DNA of 29,159 bases from JAWWPY01 sp964412845 (GTDB lineage Bacteria > Actinomycetota > Actinomycetes > Streptosporangiales > Streptosporangiaceae), in contig CAYPQM010000085.1 of the NCBI GenBank assembly GCA_964412845.1, positions 1-29,159 on the forward strand, in the 5' to 3' direction. The position numbers were made by a program, and so were the translations under genes. Below, piece by piece: positions 7,274-15,594 of this stretch. Below the pieces are notes generated by a model that ran no database searches, was not told the origin of the DNA, and worked only from the letters and a program-made list of their open reading frames with translations. Numbering within the stretch: the first letter of the stretch is position 1; the number at the start of each line of letters is the position of its first letter.

Positions 7274-8044
7274 ATGCCCGACGTCCGCATTTCTGGCCTG
7301 CGTGGCCGCCTGCCCGTCAAGCCGCCCGCCGAGCGGTTCGCCATCCAGTACCTGTCCGACTACCTGACGGCGCCGCTCCCGGTGCCGGTCTACCCGGTCG
7401 ACGTGTCCGGCGGTATCACCGACTGGGGCATGCTGGGCAATGGTCCCGACAAGTCGTGCACGACCCATCCGCACGGCGTGGGCGACTGCACCTTCGCCGG
7501 CCGGCAGCACAACCGGATGGCAAAGGCCGCCGCAGGCCAGGAGATAGAGCAGTGGGAGACCTCGAACGAGCTCGTGGCCGAGTACCTGACTTACGACCAT
7601 GGAAAAGACGAGGGCGCCAATATCGCCGACCTGCTCCTGGCCTGGTACCAGGCGGGAAAGATCCTCGCGTTCGCTCCCGTCGACCACACGAACCCGGCCG
7701 CGGTTGACTCCGCTATGGCAGCGTTCCACGGCGCGTACGTCGGAGTGAACCTGACCGACGACGCCGATCAGCTCTTCCAGGAGCACGAGCCATGGACGGT
7801 GGCGGGCGGCGAGCAGTCTGACCCGAACTCAGGGCACTGCATCGTGAAAGTGGCGGCCGATGGCAGCCAGTTCGACACCTGGGTGACCTGGGGAGCACTG
7901 CAGAAGTCCACCCACGCGTGGACTGCGGCATGCCTGGACGAGGCGTGGGTCATCATCACCGATGAGGATGCCCGCGCCACCAACCTGGACATCGCCGCCC
8001 TGAAGGCCGACATCGACGCGCTGCACGGCACCGGCGGCCACTAA
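7274..8044 (+). CDS. Papain-fold-like (C1-related) protein, function unknown
   Basis: This 256-residue protein has no signal peptide or membrane segment. Three features recall the papain fold. Cys72 lies in GVGDCTFAGRQH, like the cysteine helix in CGSCWAF. His188 lies in SGHCIVKVAADG, at a plausible distance for the catalytic His. The strand DTWVTWGALQKS (201-212) resembles the NSWG element. The Asn of that element is replaced by Val, so activity is uncertain. The first 60 residues contain the PVDVSGGITDWGMLGNG segment where an oxyanion Gln would be expected, and none is obvious. The ATG at 7274 has GAGG about 9 bases upstream. The stop TAA overlaps the stop of the convergent PucR gene. I infer a cysteine-peptidase-like or transglutaminase-like fold with low to moderate certainty. 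Confidence 0.5.
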   Translation: MPDVRISGLRGRLPVKPPAERFAIQYLSDYLTAPLPVPVYPVDVSGGITDWGMLGNGPDKSCTTHPHGVGDCTFAGRQHNRMAKAAAGQEIEQWETSNELVAEYLTYDHGKDEGANIADLLLAWYQAGKILAFAPVDHTNPAAVDSAMAAFHGAYVGVNLTDDADQLFQEHEPWTVAGGEQSDPNSGHCIVKVAADGSQFDTWVTWGALQKSTHAWTAACLDEAWVIITDEDARATNLDIAALKADIDALHGTGGH

Positions 8045-9234
8045 GGCGTGTCCAGGGGCTCGCTGGGCCAGTCCAGCAGCCTCGCTCCGATCACCGCCAC
8101 CTGGAGGGCGAGCGCCTGGGCCGGGTCGCTGGGGTCGCTGCCGGTCAGCTCCTTGATCCGGGCCAGCCGGTAGGTGACCGCGCGCACCGACAGGTGCAGC
8201 CGCCTGGCCGCCTGGGCCGCGACGCCACCGCATGCGTAGTACGCCTCCAGGGTCGCCAGCAGCGGGCCGGGCCCGCCCCGGGCGCCCGTCAGCGGCGTGA
8301 GCAGCGCGCCCACCAGGTCGGTCATGGCGGCCCGGTCCCGCAGCAGCACCTGGTACACCAGCAGGTCCGCGGCGTCCACCACCGGATCGGGCAGGGCGAG
8401 CCGCTGCGCCACGTCGAGCGCGTCACTCGCCTCGTCATAGGAGCGCAGCACGCCGCTGGGCCCCGGGTAGGTCCGGCCGAGCGCGACCCGCCAGGGTCGC
8501 GGCCCGCCCAGGCCGGCCTGGGGCCGGTGTCCGTGGCGCAGCGCCCGGGCCAGCGCGGCCGCGATCCGCCGGGCCTCACCACCGTCAGTTACGCCGGTGA
8601 CCACGACCAGCCGCCCGCCCCGGGTCACCGTCAGCCATGGTGACGGTGCGGCGGCGTCGCCGACCAGCCGGTCGATCTCCAGGCCGAGCGGCCTGGCGGG
8701 GTCAGTTCCGGGGGCATAGCCAGCCAGTACCACCTGATGCGGCCCGGCCAGGCGCAACCCGAGCCGCTCCCCGCGGGCCACCAGATCCGGCAGGCCAGCC
8801 CGGCCGGAGAGAAGGTCATCGAAGAACTCCAGCCGCTCGGCCTCCTCGCGGCGGGCGATCGACAGGTGCGCCCGCTCGAAGCCCTCGGCGGCGGCGGCGA
8901 CGGCGTCGTCCGCTGCCCGCAGCACGGCCAGCCCCGCGGCGCGCAGGGCGACCGATCCGCCGGGATCAGGCAGTTCCCGCCACAGCCGCCAGGTTGCCGA
9001 CAGGAAGAGGTCGACCAGGCCGCGCAGGGCGACACCGGTCTCCGCGGCACGCTCCCCGGACCTGCCGTAGCCAGCCAGTTCCACGGCACTCAGCCGCCGC
9101 CCCGTGCTGGCCGCGTCCAGCACGGCCGGCAGGTAGTCCGCGAGCAGTTCGGGGGGAATCCCGCCCGCCTCCCGGCTCGCCGCATGGGTGATCGCGGCCG
9201 GATCGGGCGGCGCCGACGGTGGCTCCGCGGTCAC
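8041..9234 (-). CDS. PucR/CdaR-family transcriptional regulator
   Basis: About 397 residues. The N-terminal half is helical (residues 30-150). A middle region carries the GGDEF-like remnant of the PucR/CdaR family (about 160-290, including WRVALGRTYPGPSGVLRSYDEASDAL). The C-terminal PucR helix-turn-helix is clear: LLATLEAYYACGGVAAQAAR followed by LHLSVRAVTYRLARIKELTG (about 325-370). GTG at 9234 and TTG at 9237 are both possible starts; GGAAGGA lies 9 and 6 bases upstream respectively, and I prefer GTG. PucR-type proteins usually activate nearby catabolic or stress genes. The divergent M50/TerC pair is a possible target. Confidence 0.88.
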   Translation of the reverse strand: MTAEPPSAPPDPAAITHAASREAGGIPPELLADYLPAVLDAASTGRRLSAVELAGYGRSGERAAETGVALRGLVDLFLSATWRLWRELPDPGGSVALRAAGLAVLRAADDAVAAAAEGFERAHLSIARREEAERLEFFDDLLSGRAGLPDLVARGERLGLRLAGPHQVVLAGYAPGTDPARPLGLEIDRLVGDAAAPSPWLTVTRGGRLVVVTGVTDGGEARRIAAALARALRHGHRPQAGLGGPRPWRVALGRTYPGPSGVLRSYDEASDALDVAQRLALPDPVVDAADLLVYQVLLRDRAAMTDLVGALLTPLTGARGGPGPLLATLEAYYACGGVAAQAARRLHLSVRAVTYRLARIKELTGSDPSDPAQALALQVAVIGARLLDWPSEPLDTP

Positions 9235-9409
9235 CAAATACGGTCCTTCCGGGGGCTTTCATGGCCAATGATTGCCGGTGCCCGGCAACTTCTGAGGCAT
9301 GATCTTAGCCGACCCGGCACACTGACCTGGTGAACCCGGCAAGCGATAATTAGCAGGGGTAACGCCGACCGCCACGATCGCGCCGCCGAAGCAGCCGAAG
9401 GAGAGAGCC

Positions 9410-10732
9410 GTGACCACGACGCACCAGCCGGACACCGCGCCCGCCAGCGGCCGCTCCGGCTCAGGGCACGACGGAGGCTCCGGTTCAGGGGACCACGGAG
9501 ACTCGGGCGGCCGGCAGGGCCCCGGCGGCCGCGCAGGCGGGGTGCGCGTCGCCGGGGTCACCATAAAGCTCACCGGGGGCGGGTATGTGCTGGCCACGCT
9601 GGCCGCTGCGGTGGGAGCGCTGACCCTGCCAGCCACGGCACCGGGCTGGCCGGTCGGCGGCTACCTGGCCGCAACGGCCGGCCTGGTCGTCCTGCTCCTC
9701 GCCAGCCTGGCCGGACACGAACTTGCGCACGCCCTCGTGGCGCGTCGCTACGGAGTCAACGTCGCTGAGGTTCTGGTCGGCTTCTTCGGTGGCGTCACGC
9801 ACGGACGGCATGACCTGGCGACGCCACGCGGAGCATGGCGCACCGCCGCCGCGGGCCCGGCCGCCAGCCTTGCGGCGGGTGCGGTCAGCGCGGCCGCCGC
9901 GCTCGGCCTGTCCGCGCTCGGCGCGGGCGCACTGCCGGTGACCGTGCTCGTCGCGGTGGCCTGGATCAACGGCCTCCTGGTCATCTTCAATCTTCTGCCC
10001 GGGGCGGGCCTGGACGGCGGGCGGGTCGTGCGAGCGCTGGCGTGGGCGCGCTCGGGCGACCCCACCAGGGCCGGCCTGGTGGCGGCCCGATTCGGGCAGG
10101 TCACCGGGGTCGTCCTGGTGGCGGCCGGACTGGCTGCGATCTCGCTTGGGTACACCAGCGGCATCTGGATCGGGCTGATCGGGCTGATCATGGTCGGTGC
10201 GTCGCGGGCCGAGGCGCGCCAGACGCTGACTACCGCGGCCCTGTCCGGTTTGCGGGTCGCTGATGCCATGCCGTACCGCGAGCCGCCGGTCCCGGCCGCG
10301 CAGGCCTGGCAGACCGTTCAGGCATTCCTTGACGGCGACGGCCCGGCCGGGACACGGCACCCCGAAGGCCACCCGGCCGGGCCCGCCACCAGCGGCGCGA
10401 CAGCGTTCCCGCTCCGCGACTTCGACGGCAGGCCCGCCGGGCTGCTCACCTTGAGCCAGCTCGCCGCCGTGCCCGCCGACCGCCGGGACAGCGTGCGGCT
10501 TTCCGAGGTGGCGACACCGCTCGCGCATGTGGTCACGACCACAGGCGACGAGCCGCTCAACGACCTCGTGGCCCGGCTGTCGGTCCGCCCCGCGGTCCCG
10601 GCCGCCCTGCACACCGCGGGTCACGCCCTCGTCCTCGACGCCGATGGCGGGCTGGCCGGGGTGCTCACCCCAGCCGACTTCGCACGGGCCAGCCAGCTGG
10701 GCGCGCTGCACCCCGGGCGGTCAGCCCGCTGA
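9410..10732 (+). CDS. Site-2 protease family (M50) metalloprotease with CBS domains
   Basis: This 440-residue membrane protein opens with about 45 Gly/Ser/His-rich residues. The M50 core follows, with the zinc motif HELAH (103-107) in ASLAGHELAHALVARRYG, and the second motif NLLPGAGLDGG (194-204) supplying the third zinc ligand Asp202. About six hydrophobic segments span residues 57-265. The rest (about 280-436) is a pair of CBS-like repeats ending in LVLDADGGLAGVLTPADFA, which may bind an adenine nucleotide and gate activity, as in SpoIVFB-like M50 enzymes with CBS domains. The start is the GTG at 9410 behind GAAGGAG. Such proteases cut transmembrane substrates such as anti-sigma factors; the substrate here is unknown. 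The terC-like gene starts 22 bases after the stop, suggesting cotranscription. Confidence 0.92.
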   Translation: MTTTHQPDTAPASGRSGSGHDGGSGSGDHGDSGGRQGPGGRAGGVRVAGVTIKLTGGGYVLATLAAAVGALTLPATAPGWPVGGYLAATAGLVVLLLASLAGHELAHALVARRYGVNVAEVLVGFFGGVTHGRHDLATPRGAWRTAAAGPAASLAAGAVSAAAALGLSALGAGALPVTVLVAVAWINGLLVIFNLLPGAGLDGGRVVRALAWARSGDPTRAGLVAARFGQVTGVVLVAAGLAAISLGYTSGIWIGLIGLIMVGASRAEARQTLTTAALSGLRVADAMPYREPPVPAAQAWQTVQAFLDGDGPAGTRHPEGHPAGPATSGATAFPLRDFDGRPAGLLTLSQLAAVPADRRDSVRLSEVATPLAHVVTTTGDEPLNDLVARLSVRPAVPAALHTAGHALVLDADGGLAGVLTPADFARASQLGALHPGRSAR

Positions 10733-10754
10733 CCCCGGACGGGTCGGCCAGCTT

Positions 10755-11819
10755 ATGGATCCTCTGCATGTGCCGCCGTGGGTGTGGGCCGCCACGATCG
10801 TGGTCCTGGCCGGCGTCGTCGGCACGGACCTGACGCTCAGCGGCCGCCGGCCCAGGCGGCCGAGCCTGCGTGAGGCCGCGCTGTGGACCCTCGGAGTGGT
10901 CGCCCTCGCGCTGCTGTTCGGCGGGGTGCTCGCCGTCACCGCCGATCCGCCTGCCGCGGGTCAGTTCTTCGCCGGCTGGCTGACCGAGTACAGCCTGTCC
11001 CTGGACAACTTGTTCATTTTCATTCTGCTCATCGGGCGTTCCGCGGTGCCGCGTGAGTACCATGGGCGCGTTTTGCTGCTGGGGGTGGTTTTCGCCCTGC
11101 TCCTGCGCGGCGTGTTCATCGCGGCCGGGGCGGCGGCGCTGAACCGGTTCGGATGGGTCCTCTACCTATTCGGAGCCTTCCTGCTGTATGCCGCCGTCCG
11201 GCTCGCGGTGCAGCGCCGGCCCGTTGCCGGGCCGACCGGCATCAGCCTGCCGCAGCGCGCCCTGCGGCGGGTCATCCCGGTGGCGGCAGAGGGCGACGCC
11301 GGCCACCTGATCACGCGGATCCGGGGCCGCCGGTATGTCACGCCGGTGTTCCTGCTCGTGGTCGCCATTGGCACCACCGACCTGGCCTTCGCCCTGGACT
11401 CCATCCCGGCGATTTTCGGGCTGACCCGCGATCCGTTCGTGGTGTTCAGCGCGAATGTGTTCGCCCTGCTCGGCTTGCGTCACCTGTACTTCCTGATCGG
11501 CGGCCTGCTAGCGCGGCTGGCGCACCTGTCCGCCGGCCTGGTCGTCATCCTCGGCTTCATCGGGCTGAAGATCATCAGCGAGGCGCTGCAGGAATCGGGC
11601 GTGCACCGGATCGGCCCGCTGCCCGTGCCACAGATCGGCACCTGGCTGTCCTTGGCCGTCATCGCCAGCGTGCTCGCCACCGTCACCGTGACCAGCCTGC
11701 TGAGCACCAGGCGCAATGATCCGGGGGAACCGCCGGGCCGGGCCCCGCCCGGCTACCCGCCGGGGCAGCCGCCGATGGGTGAGCGGCCAGCCCTCAGGCC
11801 GCCGCGAGCACGGCGGTGA
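10755..11819 (+). CDS. TerC/Alx-family integral membrane protein
   Basis: This 354-residue protein has about eight membrane helices and both TerC hallmarks with conserved acidic residues: EYSLSLDNLFIFILL early and TDLAFALDSIPAIFGLT in the second half, followed by FALLGLRHLYFLIGG. The family is implicated in tellurite resistance and, for Alx and related proteins, in metal (manganese) export and metalation of exported proteins. The start is the ATG at 10755, because MDPLHVPPWVW matches the usual short N-terminus; the longer open frame upstream runs into the M50 gene in another frame. The last 45 residues are a Pro/Arg-rich cytosolic tail. The 3' end overlaps proS on the other strand by 26 bases. 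Confidence 0.92.
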   Translation: MDPLHVPPWVWAATIVVLAGVVGTDLTLSGRRPRRPSLREAALWTLGVVALALLFGGVLAVTADPPAAGQFFAGWLTEYSLSLDNLFIFILLIGRSAVPREYHGRVLLLGVVFALLLRGVFIAAGAAALNRFGWVLYLFGAFLLYAAVRLAVQRRPVAGPTGISLPQRALRRVIPVAAEGDAGHLITRIRGRRYVTPVFLLVVAIGTTDLAFALDSIPAIFGLTRDPFVVFSANVFALLGLRHLYFLIGGLLARLAHLSAGLVVILGFIGLKIISEALQESGVHRIGPLPVPQIGTWLSLAVIASVLATVTVTSLLSTRRNDPGEPPGRAPPGYPPGQPPMGERPALRPPRARR

Positions 11820-13497
11820 CCTGCGCGGTCACCTCTCCAGCGGGCACCTTCCTGGTCTCCCCCGTGGTGCGCTCAGTGATCTCAACGGTCCCCTCGGCCA
11901 GGCCGCGCTTGCCGACGGTAACCCGCAGCGGGATCCCGGTCAGCTCCGCGTCACGGAACTTCACCCCGGCGCGGTCCGCGCGGTCATCAATGATCACCTC
12001 GACGCCGGCGGCGCCGAGCTGCTCGTAGATGGCCGCACCTGCCTTGGCCACCTCGATGTCCTCGGACTGCGCGACGACCACCACGACGCTGAACGGGGCC
12101 ACGGCGAACGGCCATACGATGCCGCGCTCATCGTGGTGGCATTCGACGATCGCGGCCATGGCGCGCTCGACCCCGATCCCGTAACTGCCCATGATGAGCG
12201 GAGCGGCCTTCCCGTCCGGGCCGAGCACGGTGGCGCCGAACACCTTCGAGTAGCGGTCGCCGAGCTTGAAGATGTGCCCGACCTCGATCGCCTCGACCAT
12301 CTCCAGCGGCTCGCCGCACCGGGGACACGATTCGCCCGCGGCGACCTCGCGCAGATCCGCCCAGCTGCCGACCGGGATGTCCCGGGCCACGTCCACGCCG
12401 CGCAGGTGCACGTCGTCGATGTTGGCCCCGGTGAACATGTCCCGGCGGCCGCGCAGCGCCTCGTCGGCGATTACCGGCAGGCTGGTCACGCCCACCGCGC
12501 CCAGGCTGCCGGGGTGCGCGCCCAGTGCCTCGACGATCTCGTCAGGCTGGGCCGGGCGGATCACCGCCGCGGCCGTGGCATCGGTGAGTTTCTGCGCATT
12601 GAGAGCGTGATCCCCGCGCATCAGCACCAGGGTGAGCTGGCCGTCCAGTACGTAGACGAGCGTCTTGATCTGACGGTCGGCGGGCGCACCGAACATGGTG
12701 GCCAGATCGTCGATGGTCCGGGCCGCCGGGGTGTCGAAGCGCTCCGGCGCGGCCAGGCCCGGCCCGTCGGCAACGTCCGCCAGCCGGCTGGTGGCCTTCT
12801 CCAGGTTGGCCGCGTAGCCGCAGGCGGACGAGTACGCGACCAGGTCCTCACCGGACGCTGAGGGACACATGAACTCGGTCGAGTCACTGCCGCCCATGGT
12901 GCCGCTGGACGCCTCGACGGCGATCGCCGGGATGCCGAGCCGCTCGAAGATCCGGGTGTAGGCGGCGTGGTGCTGGTCATAGGCGGCGTCGAGCCCGGCC
13001 CGGTCGATGTCGAAGCTGTAGGAGTCCTTCATGGTGAACTCGCGGGTCCGGAGCAGCCCGGCCCGCGGCCGCGGCTCATCGCGGAACTTGGTCTGGAACT
13101 GGTACCAGGCCTGCGGGAGCTGCTTGTGCGAGCTCAGCTCCGTGGCGAGGGTCGCGAAAATCTCCTCGTGGGTCATGGCCAGCGCGAGCTGGGCGCCCTT
13201 GCGGTCGGTAAGCCGGAACATCTCCTCGCCCATGATCTCCCAGCGGCCGCTGCGCTGCCAGATCTCCGCCGGGTGCATGTCGGGCAGCAGCACTTCCTGC
13301 GCGCCGATCTGGTTCATCTCCTGCCGGATGATCTCGATGACCTTGGCCCGCACCCGGAGGGCAAGCGGCAGCAGCGAGTAGTGCCCGGCCATCAGCGGCC
13401 GGATGTAGCCGGCCCGGAGCAGCAGCCGGTGGCTGGGCGCGCCAGCGTCCGCCGGGTCGTCCCGGAGGGTCGGGATGTGCATCTGTGACCAGTGCAT
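11794..13497 (-). CDS. proS: Prolyl-tRNA synthetase (bacterial type, with editing domain)
   Basis: This 567-residue enzyme activates proline and charges tRNA-Pro in the cytoplasm. The class II signatures are present: the motif 1 region GHYSLLPLALRVRAKVIEII, motif 2 KFRDEPRPRAGLLRTREFTMKD and motif 3 GSYGIGVERAMAAI. Between motifs 2 and 3 lies the YbaK-like editing insert (about residues 225-385, including TIDDLATMFGAPADRQIKTL), so this is the bacterial long form. The C-terminal anticodon-binding domain includes FRDAELTGIPLRVTVGKRGL. I start at the ATG at 13497 (MHWSQMHIPTLRDDPADAG), the usual N-terminus of the family. The open frame extends upstream to 13680 without family similarity. The ribosome binding site is weak. 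The MFS gene lies 95 bases upstream on the same strand. Confidence 0.97.
   Translation of the reverse strand: MHWSQMHIPTLRDDPADAGAPSHRLLLRAGYIRPLMAGHYSLLPLALRVRAKVIEIIRQEMNQIGAQEVLLPDMHPAEIWQRSGRWEIMGEEMFRLTDRKGAQLALAMTHEEIFATLATELSSHKQLPQAWYQFQTKFRDEPRPRAGLLRTREFTMKDSYSFDIDRAGLDAAYDQHHAAYTRIFERLGIPAIAVEASSGTMGGSDSTEFMCPSASGEDLVAYSSACGYAANLEKATSRLADVADGPGLAAPERFDTPAARTIDDLATMFGAPADRQIKTLVYVLDGQLTLVLMRGDHALNAQKLTDATAAAVIRPAQPDEIVEALGAHPGSLGAVGVTSLPVIADEALRGRRDMFTGANIDDVHLRGVDVARDIPVGSWADLREVAAGESCPRCGEPLEMVEAIEVGHIFKLGDRYSKVFGATVLGPDGKAAPLIMGSYGIGVERAMAAIVECHHDERGIVWPFAVAPFSVVVVVAQSEDIEVAKAGAAIYEQLGAAGVEVIIDDRADRAGVKFRDAELTGIPLRVTVGKRGLAEGTVEITERTTGETRKVPAGEVTAQVTAVLAAA
11815..11833. terminator. 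Hairpin inside the terC/proS convergent overlap
   Basis: GGTGACC-TGCGC-GGTCACC is a perfect 7-bp inverted repeat with a 5-base loop. It contains the terC stop TGA (11817-11819) and lies within the last codons of proS (Val-Thr-Ala-Gln-Val-Thr). It could serve as a bidirectional terminator for the two convergent genes. It may also simply reflect the repeated Val-Thr codons. Confidence 0.4.
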
Positions 13498-13592
13498 GCG
13501 TACGGGCCCGTTCGTTGAGTGTGCGGAGCGTCGGTGCCGTGACCTGGCGTCGGCCACGCAGCGGTGGCGAACCAGGAGACCAGGAACCAAGC

Positions 13593-15143
13593 CTAGTGCT
13601 GGGCTGGACCGGGCACGGCGATCACCGGGCGATCCGCGGGCTCCAGCGGCGGGGCACCGACCCCGCAGAAGGTCAGGCACTCAGGCTCACGGACCGTCCG
13701 GCCCGCCGGGGGGCGGAGCACGTTGTTGTCGATCGTCACCGCGGACAGCACCGCCCCGGCGACGAGCAGGGCCGCGCAGACCACCATGGCCGTCCGGAAG
13801 CCGCTCTCGAAGGCAGTGGCGGTCAGGCCGGCCCCGGTGAGCCCGACCGCGAGCGGCAGCCCGGCGACCGACAGCAGGCCCGCCGCGCGGGCGACCGCGT
13901 TGTTGACCCCGCTGGCCACGCCCGCGTGCCGGACATCGGCGCTGGCCAGCACCGTCGCGGTCAGTGGTGCGACGGTGGCGGACAGGCCGAGGCCGAACAC
14001 CGCGACCCCGGGCACCACATCGGCCAGGTACGAGGCGTGCGGCCCGATCCGGGTGAGCAGGAGCAGCCCGGCGGCACTGGTCAGGATGCCGCCCGTCATC
14101 ACCCAGCGCGGGCCCACCCGCTGGGCCAGCGCTCCGGAGCGCGCGGACAACAGCAGCATGAGCACCGTCGCCGGCACCAGGGCCAGGCCGGCTTCCAGCG
14201 GCGAGAACCCGGACACCACCTGCAGTTCCAGCACCAGCAGGAAGAACACCGCGCCGAGGGCGGCGTAGACCACGAAGGTCACCAGGTTGACTGCGCTGAA
14301 CTGGCGGGAAGCGAAGACCTCCAGCGGCAGCATGGGGGGCACCGGCCCGTCGGCGCCGTGGCGGCCCCGGCGTCGTTCCACCATCACGAACGCGACTCCC
14401 GCCGCCACCCCGGTCACCGCGGGCACCACAATCAGCACCGCGCCACTGACCGGCGCCTCGATGAGCGCGTCGGTGATCCCGGCCAGGGCCAGCGCGGCCA
14501 GCAGCGCCCCCGTCACGTCGAATCGGCCGTGCGCGGACGGATCCTTGGTCTCGGGCACATGCCGGAGGGCCACCAGGACAACCAGTACCGCGAGCGGCAG
14601 GTTGATCAGGAAGATCCAGCGCCAGCCGGCCGCCCCGACCAGCCAGCCGCCGAGCAGTGGGCCGGCTGCCCCGGCCACGCCGCCCAGGCCCGACCACGCG
14701 CCGATCGCCCGTGGCCGGTCATCGCTGGCGAATGAGGCCTGGATAATGGCGAGTGATCCGGGGGTGAGCAACGCACCGCCGACGCCCTGCAGCGCCCGGG
14801 CGGCAATCAGCACGCCGATGTCCGGGGACAGGCCGCACAGGGCGGAGGAAACGGCGAACCACACCACGCCGGTGATGAAGATGCGGCGGCGGCCCATCCG
14901 GTCGCCCAGCGAGCCGCCGAGCAGGATCAGCCCGGCCAGGGTCAGCGTGTACGCGGTGACCGTCCACTGCAGCCCGCCCAGCGACGTGTGCAGGTCCCGG
15001 CCGATCGTGGGCAGCGCGACGTTGACCACGGTAGAGTCCAGCATCGCCATGCTCGAGCCGAGCACGGCGGCGAACAGGATCCACCGCCCAGCGGGCATCC
15101 CGAGCCGGATACCGCCCTCCGCCTGCGGGATCCCGTCGGCCAT
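13593..15143 (-). CDS. MFS drug transporter, DHA2 family (14 TM, EmrB/QacA-like)
   Basis: This 516-residue protein has about 14 membrane helices. DHA2 features are clear: the first helix motif with LDSTVVNVALPTIGRDL, then LQWTVTAYTLTLAG, the loop 2-3 motif GGSLGDRMGRRRIF, ARALQGVGGALLTPGSLAII in helix 4, and the antiporter motif C region GLGGVAGAAGPLLGGWLVGAAGWRWIFLINLP (helix 5-6). After the last helix there is an unusual hydrophilic tail of about 45 residues with two Cys (PECLTFCGVG). It probably exports toxic or secondary-metabolite compounds by proton antiport. The ATG at 15143 lacks a strong ribosome binding site. It may be cotranscribed with proS downstream. Confidence 0.92.
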   Translation of the reverse strand: MADGIPQAEGGIRLGMPAGRWILFAAVLGSSMAMLDSTVVNVALPTIGRDLHTSLGGLQWTVTAYTLTLAGLILLGGSLGDRMGRRRIFITGVVWFAVSSALCGLSPDIGVLIAARALQGVGGALLTPGSLAIIQASFASDDRPRAIGAWSGLGGVAGAAGPLLGGWLVGAAGWRWIFLINLPLAVLVVLVALRHVPETKDPSAHGRFDVTGALLAALALAGITDALIEAPVSGAVLIVVPAVTGVAAGVAFVMVERRRGRHGADGPVPPMLPLEVFASRQFSAVNLVTFVVYAALGAVFFLLVLELQVVSGFSPLEAGLALVPATVLMLLLSARSGALAQRVGPRWVMTGGILTSAAGLLLLTRIGPHASYLADVVPGVAVFGLGLSATVAPLTATVLASADVRHAGVASGVNNAVARAAGLLSVAGLPLAVGLTGAGLTATAFESGFRTAMVVCAALLVAGAVLSAVTIDNNVLRPPAGRTVREPECLTFCGVGAPPLEPADRPVIAVPGPAQH

Positions 15144-15271
15144 GCGGTGATCGTCTCACCCCGGGCAGCGGGCTGGATAGCCCAGAAGCCGCGCCCACCG
15201 GGCTTCACGGCCGTGTACGGAAGACAAACACAGGGTTAATGAAGTTTTAACAGGAAATATCATACGAGCGC

Positions 15272-15299
15272 TTGACTGCCCCATAAAGTTTGATAATGT
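15272..15299 (+). promoter_or_regulatory. Sigma70-like promoter
   Basis: TTGACT (15272-15277), a 16-base spacer and TAATGT (15294-15299) form a good housekeeping-type promoter inside the AT-rich pocket. It points toward the glycan operon 480 bases downstream. A closer second promoter is possible but not readable. Confidence 0.6.
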
Positions 15300-15380
15300 C
15301 CTGGTCAGGAACGGTTTGTCGATTGTAATCCCGGGACCAGGCCGGTACCGGGACGGGGTTCAGGGCGGGGAGTCAGCAAG

Positions 15381-15407
15381 GCTTCATGCAGGGCGAAGCA
15401 TGCCCTG
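15381..15407 (+). repeat. Overlapping inverted repeats in the operon leader
   Basis: Two stems share sequence and exclude each other: GCTTC/GAAGC (15381-15385 with 15395-15399) and CAGGGC/GCCCTG (15389-15394 with 15402-15407). Alternative hairpins of this kind can act as attenuators. The stems are short, so this is weak. Confidence 0.3.
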
Positions 15408-15576
15408 GCGCGGATCTTCCCGGGCCGAACCGTCTGGACGGTGTGGCCTGTGTGAGAGGAGGAGTCCGCCAGAACGCGACCGCGATCTGTGGCGTAACAG
15501 CTTGTAGCCGACCTGCCTGTTAGGACGTTCCTGAGCACGCCCTAGCTGATGGGCGCTTCACGCTTGTCAAATCCTG

Positions 15577-15594
15577 TCACTCACCGGTGAGTGA
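15577..15594. promoter_or_regulatory. TetR-like operator (perfect 18-bp palindrome)
   Basis: TCACTCACCGGTGAGTGA is a perfect palindrome with the ACTCACCGGTGAGT core typical of TetR-family operators. It lies 187 bases upstream of the first gene of the glycan operon and about 280 bases downstream of the 15272 promoter. No tetR-like gene is in the window. Confidence 0.55.

Noticed and set aside
13498..13680. An extended N-terminus for ProS
   Set aside because: The family starts at MxWSQMHIPTLRDDP. The extra 61 codons overlap the 3' end of the MFS gene and lack similarity.
13621..13683. The MFS C-terminal tail as a separate small protein
   Set aside because: It is continuous in frame with the transporter and has no start signal of its own.
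15305..15538. Small ORFs on both strands in the long leader of the glycan operon
   Set aside because: They have no ribosome binding site, no family features and no codon-bias advantage over the other frames.
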